The position numbers and the translations under genes are program-made. A stretch of DNA of 18,365 nt. Source: Leadbetterella byssophila_A. GTDB taxonomy: Bacteria; Bacteroidota; Bacteroidia; Cytophagales; Spirosomataceae. Where the stretch lies: contig JBEBRR010000072.1 of NCBI GenBank assembly GCA_040394735.1, positions 1 through 18,365 of the forward strand. The letters are read 5' to 3'. This document shows positions 7,508 to 14,755 of this stretch, one piece after another. Position 1 is the stretch's first letter. Each line of letters opens with the position of its first letter. A model generated the notes under the pieces. The model did no database searches. It was not told the DNA's origin and worked only from the letters and a program-made list of their open reading frames with translations.

Positions 7508-10009
7508 ATGCTGAAAAATTTGCTTACGGCTGTGTTGCTTACGGTAACCGGCTTTTCTTTTGCTCAAACCGGCGCTTTGAAAGGGGATGCGCGCATTACG
7601 GGAGTTCTGATAGACAGTACTACCAACGCGCCGGTAGAATTTGCCACACTGAGCCTTTACAGGGTTCCTAACCTGACCCAGCCGGTAGACGGCACCATGA
7701 CAGACGATAAGGGGAAATTCGATCTGAAAGAGCTGGCCTACGGAGATTATGTCATTCGTTTTTCATTTATAGGCTATACGGATAAAACTTCGGATGTTAT
7801 TACGCTTTCGGCGGGCAGCCGCGTGGTTAACCTGGGTAATTTTTCCCTGAGCCCTTCAGCACGTATGTTAAAAGAGGTGGAAATTACAGGACAGGCGGCC
7901 GTAATTGAAGAAAGGGTAGACCGTCTGGTATATAACGCCGACAGAGATATTACTTCGAAAGGAGGAGATGCCACGGAAATACTGCGGAAAGTTCCCCTGT
8001 TATCGGTAGACCTTGACGGGAATGTACAGCTGAGAGGGAGCTCCAGCATCCGGGTGCTGATTAATAACAAACCTTCTACCATCATGGCCACCAGCGTGGC
8101 GGACGCCTTGAGGCAGATTCCGGCCGACCAGGTCAAAACGGTGGAAGTGATTACCTCGCCATCTGCCAAATACGATGCGGAGGGCGCTACCGGTATTATC
8201 AACATCATTACCAAGAAAAATAACCTGGAGGGCTATTCCCTGGGTGTGGACCTGGGTGGAGGTAACCGGGGAGCTAACCTGGGACTGAACGGAAACCTGA
8301 AAATGGGTAAGCTGGGCTTTACCCTGAGCGGTTGGGGCCGGGGAAATTATAACCCTACCAAAACCGACTTTTTCCAGGAGGGTCTCGGGAAATCACCCCT
8401 GGACACCACCTATATTACCCGCCAGTACGGCGATGGAAAAGACAAGATGTTTTTCGGCCGGTATTCTCTGGGAATGGACTACGATATCAGCACCACGAAA
8501 TCTCTTTCGGCCGGAGCCCGGTTCGGTACTTTCTCGTTTAACCGTGACCAGGACCTGATTATCAATGAATTCTCTAAAGTGAACGGAACAGAATCTGCGT
8601 TAAGAAGCTCACGCCTGGATGTAACCAACAAAATGCCAAACCACAGCTGGGACTTTAACCTGGATTACCTGCATGTGATCAAACCTCAGAAGGAATTCAG
8701 CGTTTCCACCCTCTATTCAAGAACCAATTCCAATTCCGGCTTTTCGAGGATTCCCACGGCCGGAAGCGAAGGGATGATCTTTGAAAATATCAATGACAGC
8801 CGGAACCAGGAATTTACGGTGCAGGCAGATTATACCACACCGTTCAAAACCAACCAGATCTTTGAAGTGGGGGTAAAGGGAATTATGAGGGTGGTAGATT
8901 CAGAGTATGAGAATATCAGCAGAATGGGATCCGGCAGGTTTTCCAATGTGGGAGACCTGGCCTATAACCAGAATATCGGGGCCGCTTACCTGGGATATAC
9001 CTACTCTACCAAAACCAAATACACCTTTAAGCTGGGCGGAAGGTATGAATTTACCGATATATCGGCCAGCACTATGGGTCTTTCAGCAGAAAGCCGCAAC
9101 CAGCTGAATATTCCTTCGTACGGGAATTTCATTCCGAGTGTAAATATATCGAAGACATTTGCCCAGAAATATACGGTGAAACTGGCCTATAACCAGCGGA
9201 TCCAGAGGCCGGGAATGCAGCACCTGAACCCGAATGAGAACCAGTCTAATCCGCTGCGTATTTCCCGGGGTAATCCGGCGCTGGATCCGGAGATCAGCAA
9301 TAATATTGAAGCAAGCTTAAGTGCCGGGATCAATAAGCTTTATTTCAATTTCTCCGTATTCACCCGCTTCACCGATAATGCCATTTCTTCCCTGACTACC
9401 CGCTTTGAAGAAAGAGGAGAGGGGGTAACACTCACCACCTTTGAAAATGTGGGAAAAAGCCAGACTACCGGGATAAATTTCTTCGGGAACTACCAGATTA
9501 CACCTAAATGGTCGTTTAACGGTGGACTTGAAGCGTTTTATATGGTGTTTGACGGACTTGCACCTAACCTGGATGGCCTGAGTATGGATTTCAGCTCAAA
9601 GGGATGGAATCTTAACGGCCGTGTTATGAGCCAGATTTCCCTGAATAAAGGCTGGCAGATACAAGGCTTCGGATTTATGCGGGGCAACAGCGTGATTGCC
9701 CAGGGAGTACAGAGCGGATGGGGACATTATGCTCTGGGCTTCAGAAAAGAATTTGCCAACAAGAAGGGAAGTATCGGTCTCAACGCCCAGAACTTCTTCA
9801 AAGACCATATGAAGTTTACGTCCACGCTGCATACTTTCCAGAATATCCAGGAATCAATAGATTACCGGTATAACCGGGGCTTCAACGTAACCTTCAATTA
9901 CAAAATTGGCAAGATGGGTCCCGAGGCCCTGAAACCAAAAAAGCGTGCCAAAGGAGTTAAAAATGACGACCTGAAAGACGCAGGGGGAGAACAGCAGCAA
10001 CAGCAATAA
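7508..10009 (+). CDS. TonB-dependent-receptor-like outer membrane beta-barrel protein with CarboxypepD-regulatory domain
   Basis: An outer-membrane protein of 833 residues. It has a Sec signal peptide (about 1-19, ending FSFA before Q20), a carboxypeptidase-regulatory-like beta-sandwich (about 29-113), a VEIT sequence typical of the linker to the plug (124-127), and a plug-like domain (about 130-237, with GNVQLRGSSSIRVLINNKPS at 171-190 and EGATGIINIITKK at 225-237). A beta-barrel rich in alternating aromatic residues runs to about 800. This order fits the Bacteroidota OMP_b-brl_3 (PF14905-like) subgroup of TonB receptors. No SusD-like partner is adjacent, so a SusCD glycan importer is unlikely and the substrate is unknown. 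The barrel is followed by a charged tail of about 30 residues ending in five glutamines. A strong terminator lies just downstream. It is divergent from the sensor kinase operon and could be one of its targets, which is inference. Confidence 0.88.
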   Translation: MLKNLLTAVLLTVTGFSFAQTGALKGDARITGVLIDSTTNAPVEFATLSLYRVPNLTQPVDGTMTDDKGKFDLKELAYGDYVIRFSFIGYTDKTSDVITLSAGSRVVNLGNFSLSPSARMLKEVEITGQAAVIEERVDRLVYNADRDITSKGGDATEILRKVPLLSVDLDGNVQLRGSSSIRVLINNKPSTIMATSVADALRQIPADQVKTVEVITSPSAKYDAEGATGIINIITKKNNLEGYSLGVDLGGGNRGANLGLNGNLKMGKLGFTLSGWGRGNYNPTKTDFFQEGLGKSPLDTTYITRQYGDGKDKMFFGRYSLGMDYDISTTKSLSAGARFGTFSFNRDQDLIINEFSKVNGTESALRSSRLDVTNKMPNHSWDFNLDYLHVIKPQKEFSVSTLYSRTNSNSGFSRIPTAGSEGMIFENINDSRNQEFTVQADYTTPFKTNQIFEVGVKGIMRVVDSEYENISRMGSGRFSNVGDLAYNQNIGAAYLGYTYSTKTKYTFKLGGRYEFTDISASTMGLSAESRNQLNIPSYGNFIPSVNISKTFAQKYTVKLAYNQRIQRPGMQHLNPNENQSNPLRISRGNPALDPEISNNIEASLSAGINKLYFNFSVFTRFTDNAISSLTTRFEERGEGVTLTTFENVGKSQTTGINFFGNYQITPKWSFNGGLEAFYMVFDGLAPNLDGLSMDFSSKGWNLNGRVMSQISLNKGWQIQGFGFMRGNSVIAQGVQSGWGHYALGFRKEFANKKGSIGLNAQNFFKDHMKFTSTLHTFQNIQESIDYRYNRGFNVTFNYKIGKMGPEALKPKKRAKGVKNDDLKDAGGEQQQQQ

Positions 10010-10026
10010 TACATCAGTAGTACACC

Positions 10027-10072
10027 ATGAAAAGAATCCTGCGCTGGTCAGATAGCGCAGGATTCTTTTCAT
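10027..10072. terminator. Strong 19-bp bidirectional terminator hairpin
   Basis: Bases 10027-10045 pair perfectly with 10054-10072, with an 8-base loop GGTCAGAT. The GC-rich core is GAATCCTGCGCT. The outer part of the stem is AAAA/TTTT, so a T-tract follows the core on both strands. It lies 18 bases after the stop of the outer-membrane gene and ends its transcript. Confidence 0.85.
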
Positions 10073-10092
10073 TCAGAGGTATTAAAATGTTT

Positions 10093-10116
10093 ATACATTA
10101 AATGTATATGTATACA
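10093..10116. promoter_or_regulatory. Overlapping palindromes upstream of the dioxygenase gene (operator candidate)
   Basis: Two perfect dyads overlap: ATACATT-A-AATGTAT (10093-10107) and TGTATA-TG-TATACA (10103-10116). They lie 50-100 bases before the dioxygenase start and after the preceding terminator, where a repressor or activator would sit. AT-rich palindromes also occur by chance, so function is inferred. Confidence 0.4.
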
Positions 10117-10190
10117 ATGAACTTTTCCCTTATTTTTTCTATTTTACAGGTAGATAGAAGCAGAAAAATCTGAAAAGAAGAGACTTTATA

Positions 10191-11066
10191 ATGGCTCTGG
10201 GAGGGGCCTCAGGCATGACAACGTTAGCATCATTAAAAAAACTGTCGGACTCACTTCCGGAAAACGGCCTTAAAATGCCCGTTCTTTTTGTAGGGCATGG
10301 TAGTCCTATGAATGCCATTGAAGATAATGAATTCAGCAGGAAGTGGTTTGCGATAGCCCGTGAGATACCGGTGCCTGCGGCAGTGCTGTGTATTTCGGCT
10401 CACTGGCTTACCCGGGGGACATTCGTGACGGCCGCTTCAGAAATGAAGACCATTCACGACTTCGGAGGGTTTCCGAGAGAGCTTTTTGAGGTACAATACC
10501 CGGCCCCGGGATTTCCCGCCCTCGCAGAAGAGACCCGCAGGCTGATAAAATCTACCCATGTAGACCCGGATCATGACTGGGGTTTCGACCACGGGAGCTG
10601 GTCAGTGGTTAAAAATATGTATCCCGAGGCCCACATTCCCATGATCCAGCTAAGCATTGATTATTATCAGCCCGGTGAGCATCATTATGAGCTGGCGCGG
10701 CAGCTTTATTCATTAAGAAAGAAAGGAGTGCTCATTCTCGGGAGCGGAAACATGGTGCATAATCTCCGGAAGATATCTCTTCCTGCCGGTGCCGACCCCG
10801 GTGCCGGTTTCAATGTGGAATACGGGTTTGACTGGGCTTATGAAATGAATGATATCTTTAAGCGGCATATCGCGGAAAGGAATCACAAGCCACTGTTCAA
10901 TTATACGGCGTTGCATAAAGACGCCCATCTGGCAGTGCCTACCCCTGATCACTACTGGCCTCTCTTATATGCGCTGGGTGTACAGGACGACCGGGATGAA
11001 GTTTCGTTTTTTAATGATAAGGCCATTGCCGGTTCACTCACTATGACGTCAGTGCTGATCCGGTAA
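10191..11066 (+). CDS. ygiD: DODA-type extradiol ring-cleavage dioxygenase (YgiD-like)
   Basis: Family member of the LigB-like extradiol dioxygenases; the E. coli relative YgiD cleaves 4,5-DOPA. The natural substrate here is unknown. The 291 residues counted from the first ATG show metal or active-site histidines in VGHGSP (H36), ISAHW (H71), FDHGSW (H134), NMVHNL (H190) and TPDHYWP (H254), plus HDFGGFP at 89-95. Coordinates begin at the first ATG. However, seven in-frame codons upstream, beginning with a CTG at 10170, read (M/L)-KRRDFI and run straight into MALGGASGMTTL. This looks like a twin-arginine-type leader, so the true or ancestral start may be 10170. The gene converges on idi with 4 bases between stop codons. 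The symbol is by homology only. Confidence 0.88.
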   Translation: MALGGASGMTTLASLKKLSDSLPENGLKMPVLFVGHGSPMNAIEDNEFSRKWFAIAREIPVPAAVLCISAHWLTRGTFVTAASEMKTIHDFGGFPRELFEVQYPAPGFPALAEETRRLIKSTHVDPDHDWGFDHGSWSVVKNMYPEAHIPMIQLSIDYYQPGEHHYELARQLYSLRKKGVLILGSGNMVHNLRKISLPAGADPGAGFNVEYGFDWAYEMNDIFKRHIAERNHKPLFNYTALHKDAHLAVPTPDHYWPLLYALGVQDDRDEVSFFNDKAIAGSLTMTSVLIR

Positions 11067-11070
11067 TAAT

Positions 11071-11589
11071 TTAGGCGCCGGCAGGAGATAAGCTCAGTTG
11101 CCTGAGGATTTCCCGGAACCATACGGTGTATTTCTCCGGGAATTCTTCTGCGTCCGCCTGGAGTGTCTCCGGGGCGGCCCAGCAGTATTCTGACACTTCC
11201 TTCGGATCAGGAGTGATGGAGCCTTCATACCGGCCGAAAAATACATGATCGATCTCGTTTTCGTAAAGACCATTCGGAAAGCGGGCCTGGTAACAGAAGG
11301 TAAACCGGTGACTGAGGCTGCAGGTGAATCCCATTTCTTCTTCCAGTCTCCGGCGGGCGGCTTCCTGCATTTCTTCACCGGGGTTCGGGTGCCCGCAGCA
11401 GGTGTTGGTCCATAGCGAGGGAGAATGATATTTCTGATCGGCCCGTTTCTGTAGCAGCAATTCTCCCTTAGTGTTAAAGATCAGGACCGAAAAAGCCAGG
11501 TGAAGCAGGCCCTTTCTGTGCACCTCCATTTTTTCTTCGTACCCGGTAATGTTTCCCGCTGTGTCGGATAAAGGGATAATAATTTCCAT
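11071..11589 (-). CDS. idi: Isopentenyl-diphosphate delta-isomerase, type I
   Basis: Interconverts isopentenyl and dimethylallyl diphosphate, supplying both C5 units for isoprenoids such as quinones and undecaprenyl phosphate. A Nudix-fold cytoplasmic enzyme. From the start chosen here it has 172 residues, close to the 182 of E. coli. The catalytic cysteine is C65 in TNTCCGHP; the metal ligands are H24, H30, H67 and the glutamates of YENE (E110, E112). The Nudix-like helix RRRLEEEMGF follows. An upstream in-frame ATG at 11640 would add 17 basic residues (189 in all). I prefer 11589 because MEIIIPL aligns with the E. coli N-terminus. The gene is divergent from guaB; a palindrome lies in the shared upstream region. 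Confidence 0.93.
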   Translation of the reverse strand: MEIIIPLSDTAGNITGYEEKMEVHRKGLLHLAFSVLIFNTKGELLLQKRADQKYHSPSLWTNTCCGHPNPGEEMQEAARRRLEEEMGFTCSLSHRFTFCYQARFPNGLYENEIDHVFFGRYEGSITPDPKEVSEYCWAAPETLQADAEEFPEKYTVWFREILRQLSLSPAGA

Positions 11590-11643
11590 GAAGCTTCTCA
11601 CTTTTAGTTCAAAACGTACCCGGCAGGCTTTAAGGTTCATTAT

Positions 11644-11663
11644 TTAAGGTTGAATAACCTTAA
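11644..11663. promoter_or_regulatory. Perfect palindrome in the idi-guaB divergent region
   Basis: TTAAGGTT-GAAT-AACCTTAA: 8-bp arms with a 4-base centre. It lies about 55 bases upstream of the preferred idi start and about 60 bases upstream of the guaB -7 box. It could be an operator for either gene. No regulator gene is adjacent. Confidence 0.4.
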
Positions 11664-11721
11664 TATCCTGCCTTTTTACAAAAAAATAAAAGGAGAGAGA
11701 ACAAATTCTGCTTAAATATGC

Positions 11722-11729
11722 TAACTTTG
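11722..11729 (+). promoter_or_regulatory. -7 promoter element of guaB
   Basis: TAACTTTG matches TAnnTTTG and is followed by C, as with the boxes of three other genes in the window. It ends 32 bases before the guaB ATG, placing the predicted transcript start near 11735. No clear -33 element is seen. Confidence 0.6.
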
Positions 11730-11733
11730 CACC

Positions 11734-11758
11734 GCAAATAATAACCTGTATTGTTTGC
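11734..11758 (+). promoter_or_regulatory. Leader hairpin immediately before guaB
   Basis: GCAAATAATA (11734-11743) pairs with TATTGTTTGC (11749-11758) over ten positions including one U-G wobble, with loop ACCTG. The hairpin ends 3 bases before the ATG and would begin at about the predicted 5' end of the mRNA. It could stabilise the transcript or affect ribosome access. It is too short to be a purine riboswitch. Confidence 0.45.
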
Positions 11759-11761
11759 ACC

Positions 11762-13231
11762 ATGATAGACTCATCCAAGCTTCTTTTTGAAGCACTCACC
11801 TACGACGACGTCCTCCTTGTTCCGGCCTACTCTGAAGTTCTTCCGAAAGATACCGATACCCGTACCCGGCTAACCCGTAATATCTGGTTAAACCTTCCTT
11901 TGGTGTCTGCAGCCATGGATACCGTTACAGAGCATGAAATGGCTATTGCCCTTGCCCAGGAAGGCGGCATAGGTATTATTCACAAAAATATGACCATTGA
12001 GCAGCAGGCAGATGAGGTCAGAAGGGTGAAACGCTCGGAAAGCGGTATGATCATCGATCCTATTACGCTTGATGAAAGCGCCGTAGTGGGCGATGCCCTC
12101 CGTATCATGCATGAGTTTAAAGTGGGCGGTATTCCGGTGATTGACAGCGAAAACCGCTTGAAGGGGATTGTAACCAACCGGGACCTGCGTTTTCAGACCG
12201 ACAGAAGCCTTCCTATCCGCCAGATCATGACGGTAGAAAACCTGGTAACGGCCAATGAAGGCATCAGCCTGGAGGATGCCGAGGGAATCCTGATGACCCG
12301 GAAAATTGAAAAATTACCCATTGTAGATAAAGACAATAAGCTGGTGGGACTGATTACCTACCGGGATATCCTGAAAAAGCTGAATAAGCCTAACGCCGCC
12401 AAAGACAAGCTGGGCCGACTGCTGGTCGGAGCAGCTGTAGGGGTTACCGCTGACCTGGTGGAAAGAGTTACTGCTCTTGTTAAAGCGGGAGTAGATGTGA
12501 TCAGCATTGACACTGCCCACGGTCATTCCAAAGGGGTGATCGATGGACTGTCCAATATCAAAAAGCTTTTCCCGAACCTGGAAGTCATCTGCGGAAACAT
12601 CGCTACCGGTGAAGCTGCCCGCGCACTGGCCGATGCCGGTGCCGATGCCGTAAAAGTAGGCGTAGGCCCGGGAAGTATCTGTACCACGCGGATCATAGCG
12701 GGTATAGGTATGCCGCAGCTTTCAGCGGTTAACCTGTGTGCGGAAGCCCTGAAGGGAACAGGGATTCCGGTGATTGCTGACGGGGGGATTCGTTTCTCCG
12801 GCGATATCGCCAAAGCGATTGCCGGCGGAGCCAGTACCGTAATGATGGGTTCTTTACTGGCCGGAACGGAGGAGGCTCCGGGGGAAGTGGTCATCTTTGA
12901 AGGCCGGAAATTCAAATCTTACCGGGGAATGGGCTCCCTGGAAGCCATGGAAGACGGATCTAAAGACCGTTATTTCCAGGACTCTACCGTAGATGCGAAG
13001 AAGCTGGTGCCGGAGGGTATCGTAGGCCGTGTGCCTTATAAAGGTGCCGCCCGGGAGATCATCTACCAGATGACAGGCGGTCTGAAGGCCGGTATGGGAT
13101 ATTGCGGAGCGAAAGACATTGAAGCGCTGCAGAATGCCAAATTCATTAAAATAACTTCTTCAGGTATCCGGGAGTCGCATCCGCACGATGTGCAGATCAC
13201 GAAAGAAGCGCCTAACTATTCAACGAAGTAA
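11762..13231 (+). CDS. guaB: Inosine-5'-monophosphate dehydrogenase
   Basis: Oxidises IMP to XMP with NAD, the committed step of guanine nucleotide synthesis, in the cytoplasm. The 489 residues match the family's usual length. The TIM-barrel N-terminal part includes VSAAMDTVTE (48-57). A CBS-domain pair is inserted at about 94-210. The catalytic loop GVGPGSICTTR (300-310) carries C307. The phosphate-binding ADGGIRFSGD is at 339-348, and MMGSLLAG follows at 361-368. YRGMGS (387-392) and the mobile flap with KDRYFQ (401-406) complete the active site. The ATG at 11762 directly follows a leader hairpin and a -7 box. It is divergent from idi and convergent with the CNT transporter. Nothing is missing or odd in the protein itself. 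Confidence 0.98.
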   Translation: MIDSSKLLFEALTYDDVLLVPAYSEVLPKDTDTRTRLTRNIWLNLPLVSAAMDTVTEHEMAIALAQEGGIGIIHKNMTIEQQADEVRRVKRSESGMIIDPITLDESAVVGDALRIMHEFKVGGIPVIDSENRLKGIVTNRDLRFQTDRSLPIRQIMTVENLVTANEGISLEDAEGILMTRKIEKLPIVDKDNKLVGLITYRDILKKLNKPNAAKDKLGRLLVGAAVGVTADLVERVTALVKAGVDVISIDTAHGHSKGVIDGLSNIKKLFPNLEVICGNIATGEAARALADAGADAVKVGVGPGSICTTRIIAGIGMPQLSAVNLCAEALKGTGIPVIADGGIRFSGDIAKAIAGGASTVMMGSLLAGTEEAPGEVVIFEGRKFKSYRGMGSLEAMEDGSKDRYFQDSTVDAKKLVPEGIVGRVPYKGAAREIIYQMTGGLKAGMGYCGAKDIEALQNAKFIKITSSGIRESHPHDVQITKEAPNYSTK

Positions 13232-13261
13232 TATTTAAGAAAGCTGATTTGAAAATACGCA

Positions 13262-13324
13262 GTTCCCGGCTACGCTCGGACTGACACCGTTGCCACTTTT
13301 GTCAGTTCGGACGTAGCCGGGAAC
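13262..13324. repeat. 25-bp imperfect palindrome (REP-like) between guaB and the nucleoside transporter
   Basis: Bases 13262-13286 pair with 13300-13324. The outer 13 bp (GTTCCCGGCTACG) and inner 7 bp (ACTGACA) are perfect, and the 5 positions between them hold two G-U pairs and one C-A mismatch. The loop is 13 bases. No T-tract follows on either strand, so it is not a standard terminator. It resembles, from memory, intergenic palindromes of the TGTCAGTTCGAGCGTAGTCGAG kind, limited here to its first 20 bases, that are scattered through many Bacteroidota genomes. Confidence 0.6.
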
Positions 13325-13351
13325 CGCACACTTGAAGCATTCGCCCAAAAA

Positions 13352-14593
13352 TCAGAATAACAGCCCGGCAAATGTAGCTGACATATAGCTGGCCAGTGTT
13401 CCTGCTATCAGCGCTTTAACCGCCACCTGGGTCAGATCTTTCCTCCGGGAAGGCTCGAGGGCGGAAATCCCGCCGATCTGAATGCCCAGAGAGCCTAAAT
13501 TGGCAAATCCGCACAGTGCAAAGCTGACAATAGCAATGGTTTTGGGAGAAAGGGTGCCTTCGGCAATGAAATCTTTCAGATGAAGATAGGCTACAAACTC
13601 ATTTGCAGCCAGCTTGGTGCCCATTAATGAGCCCGCCTGTACAATTTCGCTGGCCGGTACGCCCATAGCCCAGGCGAAACCGGAAAACAGGTAGCCCAGG
13701 ATAAGGTCAATACTCAGGTCGGGCATGTTCAGCAAACCGCCCAACTTTCCAAGGATAAAATTAAGAAGGGCAATCAGCGCCAGGAAACCGATCAGCATGG
13801 CCAGTACATTCATACCTACTTTCAGTCCGTCAGAACAGCCGGCAGAAATGGCATCGATAACATTGGTATGCTCTTTCGCCACTTTAAGCTTTACCTCGCC
13901 GCTGGTTTCGGAAACCTCAGTTTCCGGAAACATCAGTTTGGCAATAGCCAGTGCGCCGGGGGCAGCCATAATGCTGGCTGCTATCAGGTATTCGGCTTTT
14001 ACCCCGAACTGTATATAGGTGGCCATTACTCCGCCGGCTATACAGGCATAGCTCCCGGCCATGGAGGCCATCAGCTCTGATTTGGTCATTCCTTTCAGGT
14101 AAGGTTTGATCATGATCTGGGCTTCTACCTGGCCTACAAATGTGCTGGCGATATTGGAAAGCGCCTCCGCACCGCTGACATGCATCAGCCACTTCATACC
14201 TTTTGCCAGCCATTTGATAATAAACTGGATGATTCCGAAGTGATAAAAAATGTTGACCAGCACGGCCACAAAAATAATAGTGGGAATAATCTTGAAAAAG
14301 AATATGAAACCTCCGCCTCCGAAAGCCCTGTTAACGGCTTCAATATTGGCCAAAGGACCAAAAACAAATTCCCCGCCGGCATTGGCGAAGTCAATTACCC
14401 GGGTGACCCATGCACCCAGTGTTCCGAAAATAGCTTTTCCCATACTGGTTTTCAGGATAAACAGCGCCAGAAGAAACTGCAGGCCTATCCCCACACCTAC
14501 GGTACGGAAATTGATGGCTTTTTTATTATTGGAAAGTGCATAGGCAACGCCAAGGATCAGGATAATGCCTAAAATGCCGGTAAAATTTTGCAT
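13352..14593 (-). CDS. Concentrative nucleoside transporter, CNT (NupC/NupG) family
   Basis: Inner-membrane symporter that imports nucleosides with Na+ or H+. It has 413 residues from the start used here, with many hydrophobic helices. Conserved CNT segments are visible: GQVEAQ in re-entrant hairpin 1 (154-159), PYLKGMTKSEL just after, AANEFVAYL (329-337, with E332) and CGFANLGSLG near the C-terminus (361-370, with N365 and S368). These correspond to nucleoside-binding residues of the Vibrio cholerae CNT. That protein has Thr where this one has Val in GQVE. An upstream ATG at 14623 would add ten residues and touches the neighbouring repeat. I prefer 14593 because MQNFTGILG fits the usual N-terminus of the family. 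It lies 162 bases downstream of cysS on the same strand, across a repeat element. Confidence 0.93.
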   Translation of the reverse strand: MQNFTGILGIILILGVAYALSNNKKAINFRTVGVGIGLQFLLALFILKTSMGKAIFGTLGAWVTRVIDFANAGGEFVFGPLANIEAVNRAFGGGGFIFFFKIIPTIIFVAVLVNIFYHFGIIQFIIKWLAKGMKWLMHVSGAEALSNIASTFVGQVEAQIMIKPYLKGMTKSELMASMAGSYACIAGGVMATYIQFGVKAEYLIAASIMAAPGALAIAKLMFPETEVSETSGEVKLKVAKEHTNVIDAISAGCSDGLKVGMNVLAMLIGFLALIALLNFILGKLGGLLNMPDLSIDLILGYLFSGFAWAMGVPASEIVQAGSLMGTKLAANEFVAYLHLKDFIAEGTLSPKTIAIVSFALCGFANLGSLGIQIGGISALEPSRRKDLTQVAVKALIAGTLASYMSATFAGLLF

Positions 14594-14625
14594 CAGATAT
14601 AAACGTGAAATAGGATTGGGCATGT

Positions 14626-14745
14626 AAGTTAAAAACTAAAAGTTAAAAACGGTACGCCGCTGCGGTTAAAAGTTTAAGAGCATTAAGTACTTACCATGCC
14701 AGCAGCCGTTTAAAGGGATGTGCCGCATTTTTTAGTTTTTAACTT
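14626..14745. repeat. 120-base AT-rich intergenic element bounded by 16-bp inverted repeats
   Basis: A left arm at 14626-14641 (AAGTTAAAAACTAAAA) is perfectly complementary to a right arm at 14730-14745. The motif AAGTTAAAAAC is directly repeated at 14626-14636 and 14640-14650. Inside are a GC-rich core CGGTACGCCGC (14650-14660) and a 10-bp palindrome TAAGTACTTA (14684-14693). It fills nearly the whole gap between cysS and the transporter. No coding sequence is present. A related core occurs again at 16475-16485, suggesting a dispersed, non-autonomous repeat family. Confidence 0.55.
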
Positions 14746-14755
14746 TTCACTTACT

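Noticed and set aside
9854..10072. Minus-strand frame starting in the terminator after the outer-membrane gene
   Set aside because: It runs through the terminator stem and the antisense of the polyglutamine tail (giving poly-Leu); no sign of a real gene.
12523..12915. A 130-codon minus-strand frame inside guaB
   Set aside because: It is a shadow of the conserved IMP dehydrogenase barrel, and its Pro/Ala/Ser-rich translation is typical of an antisense frame.
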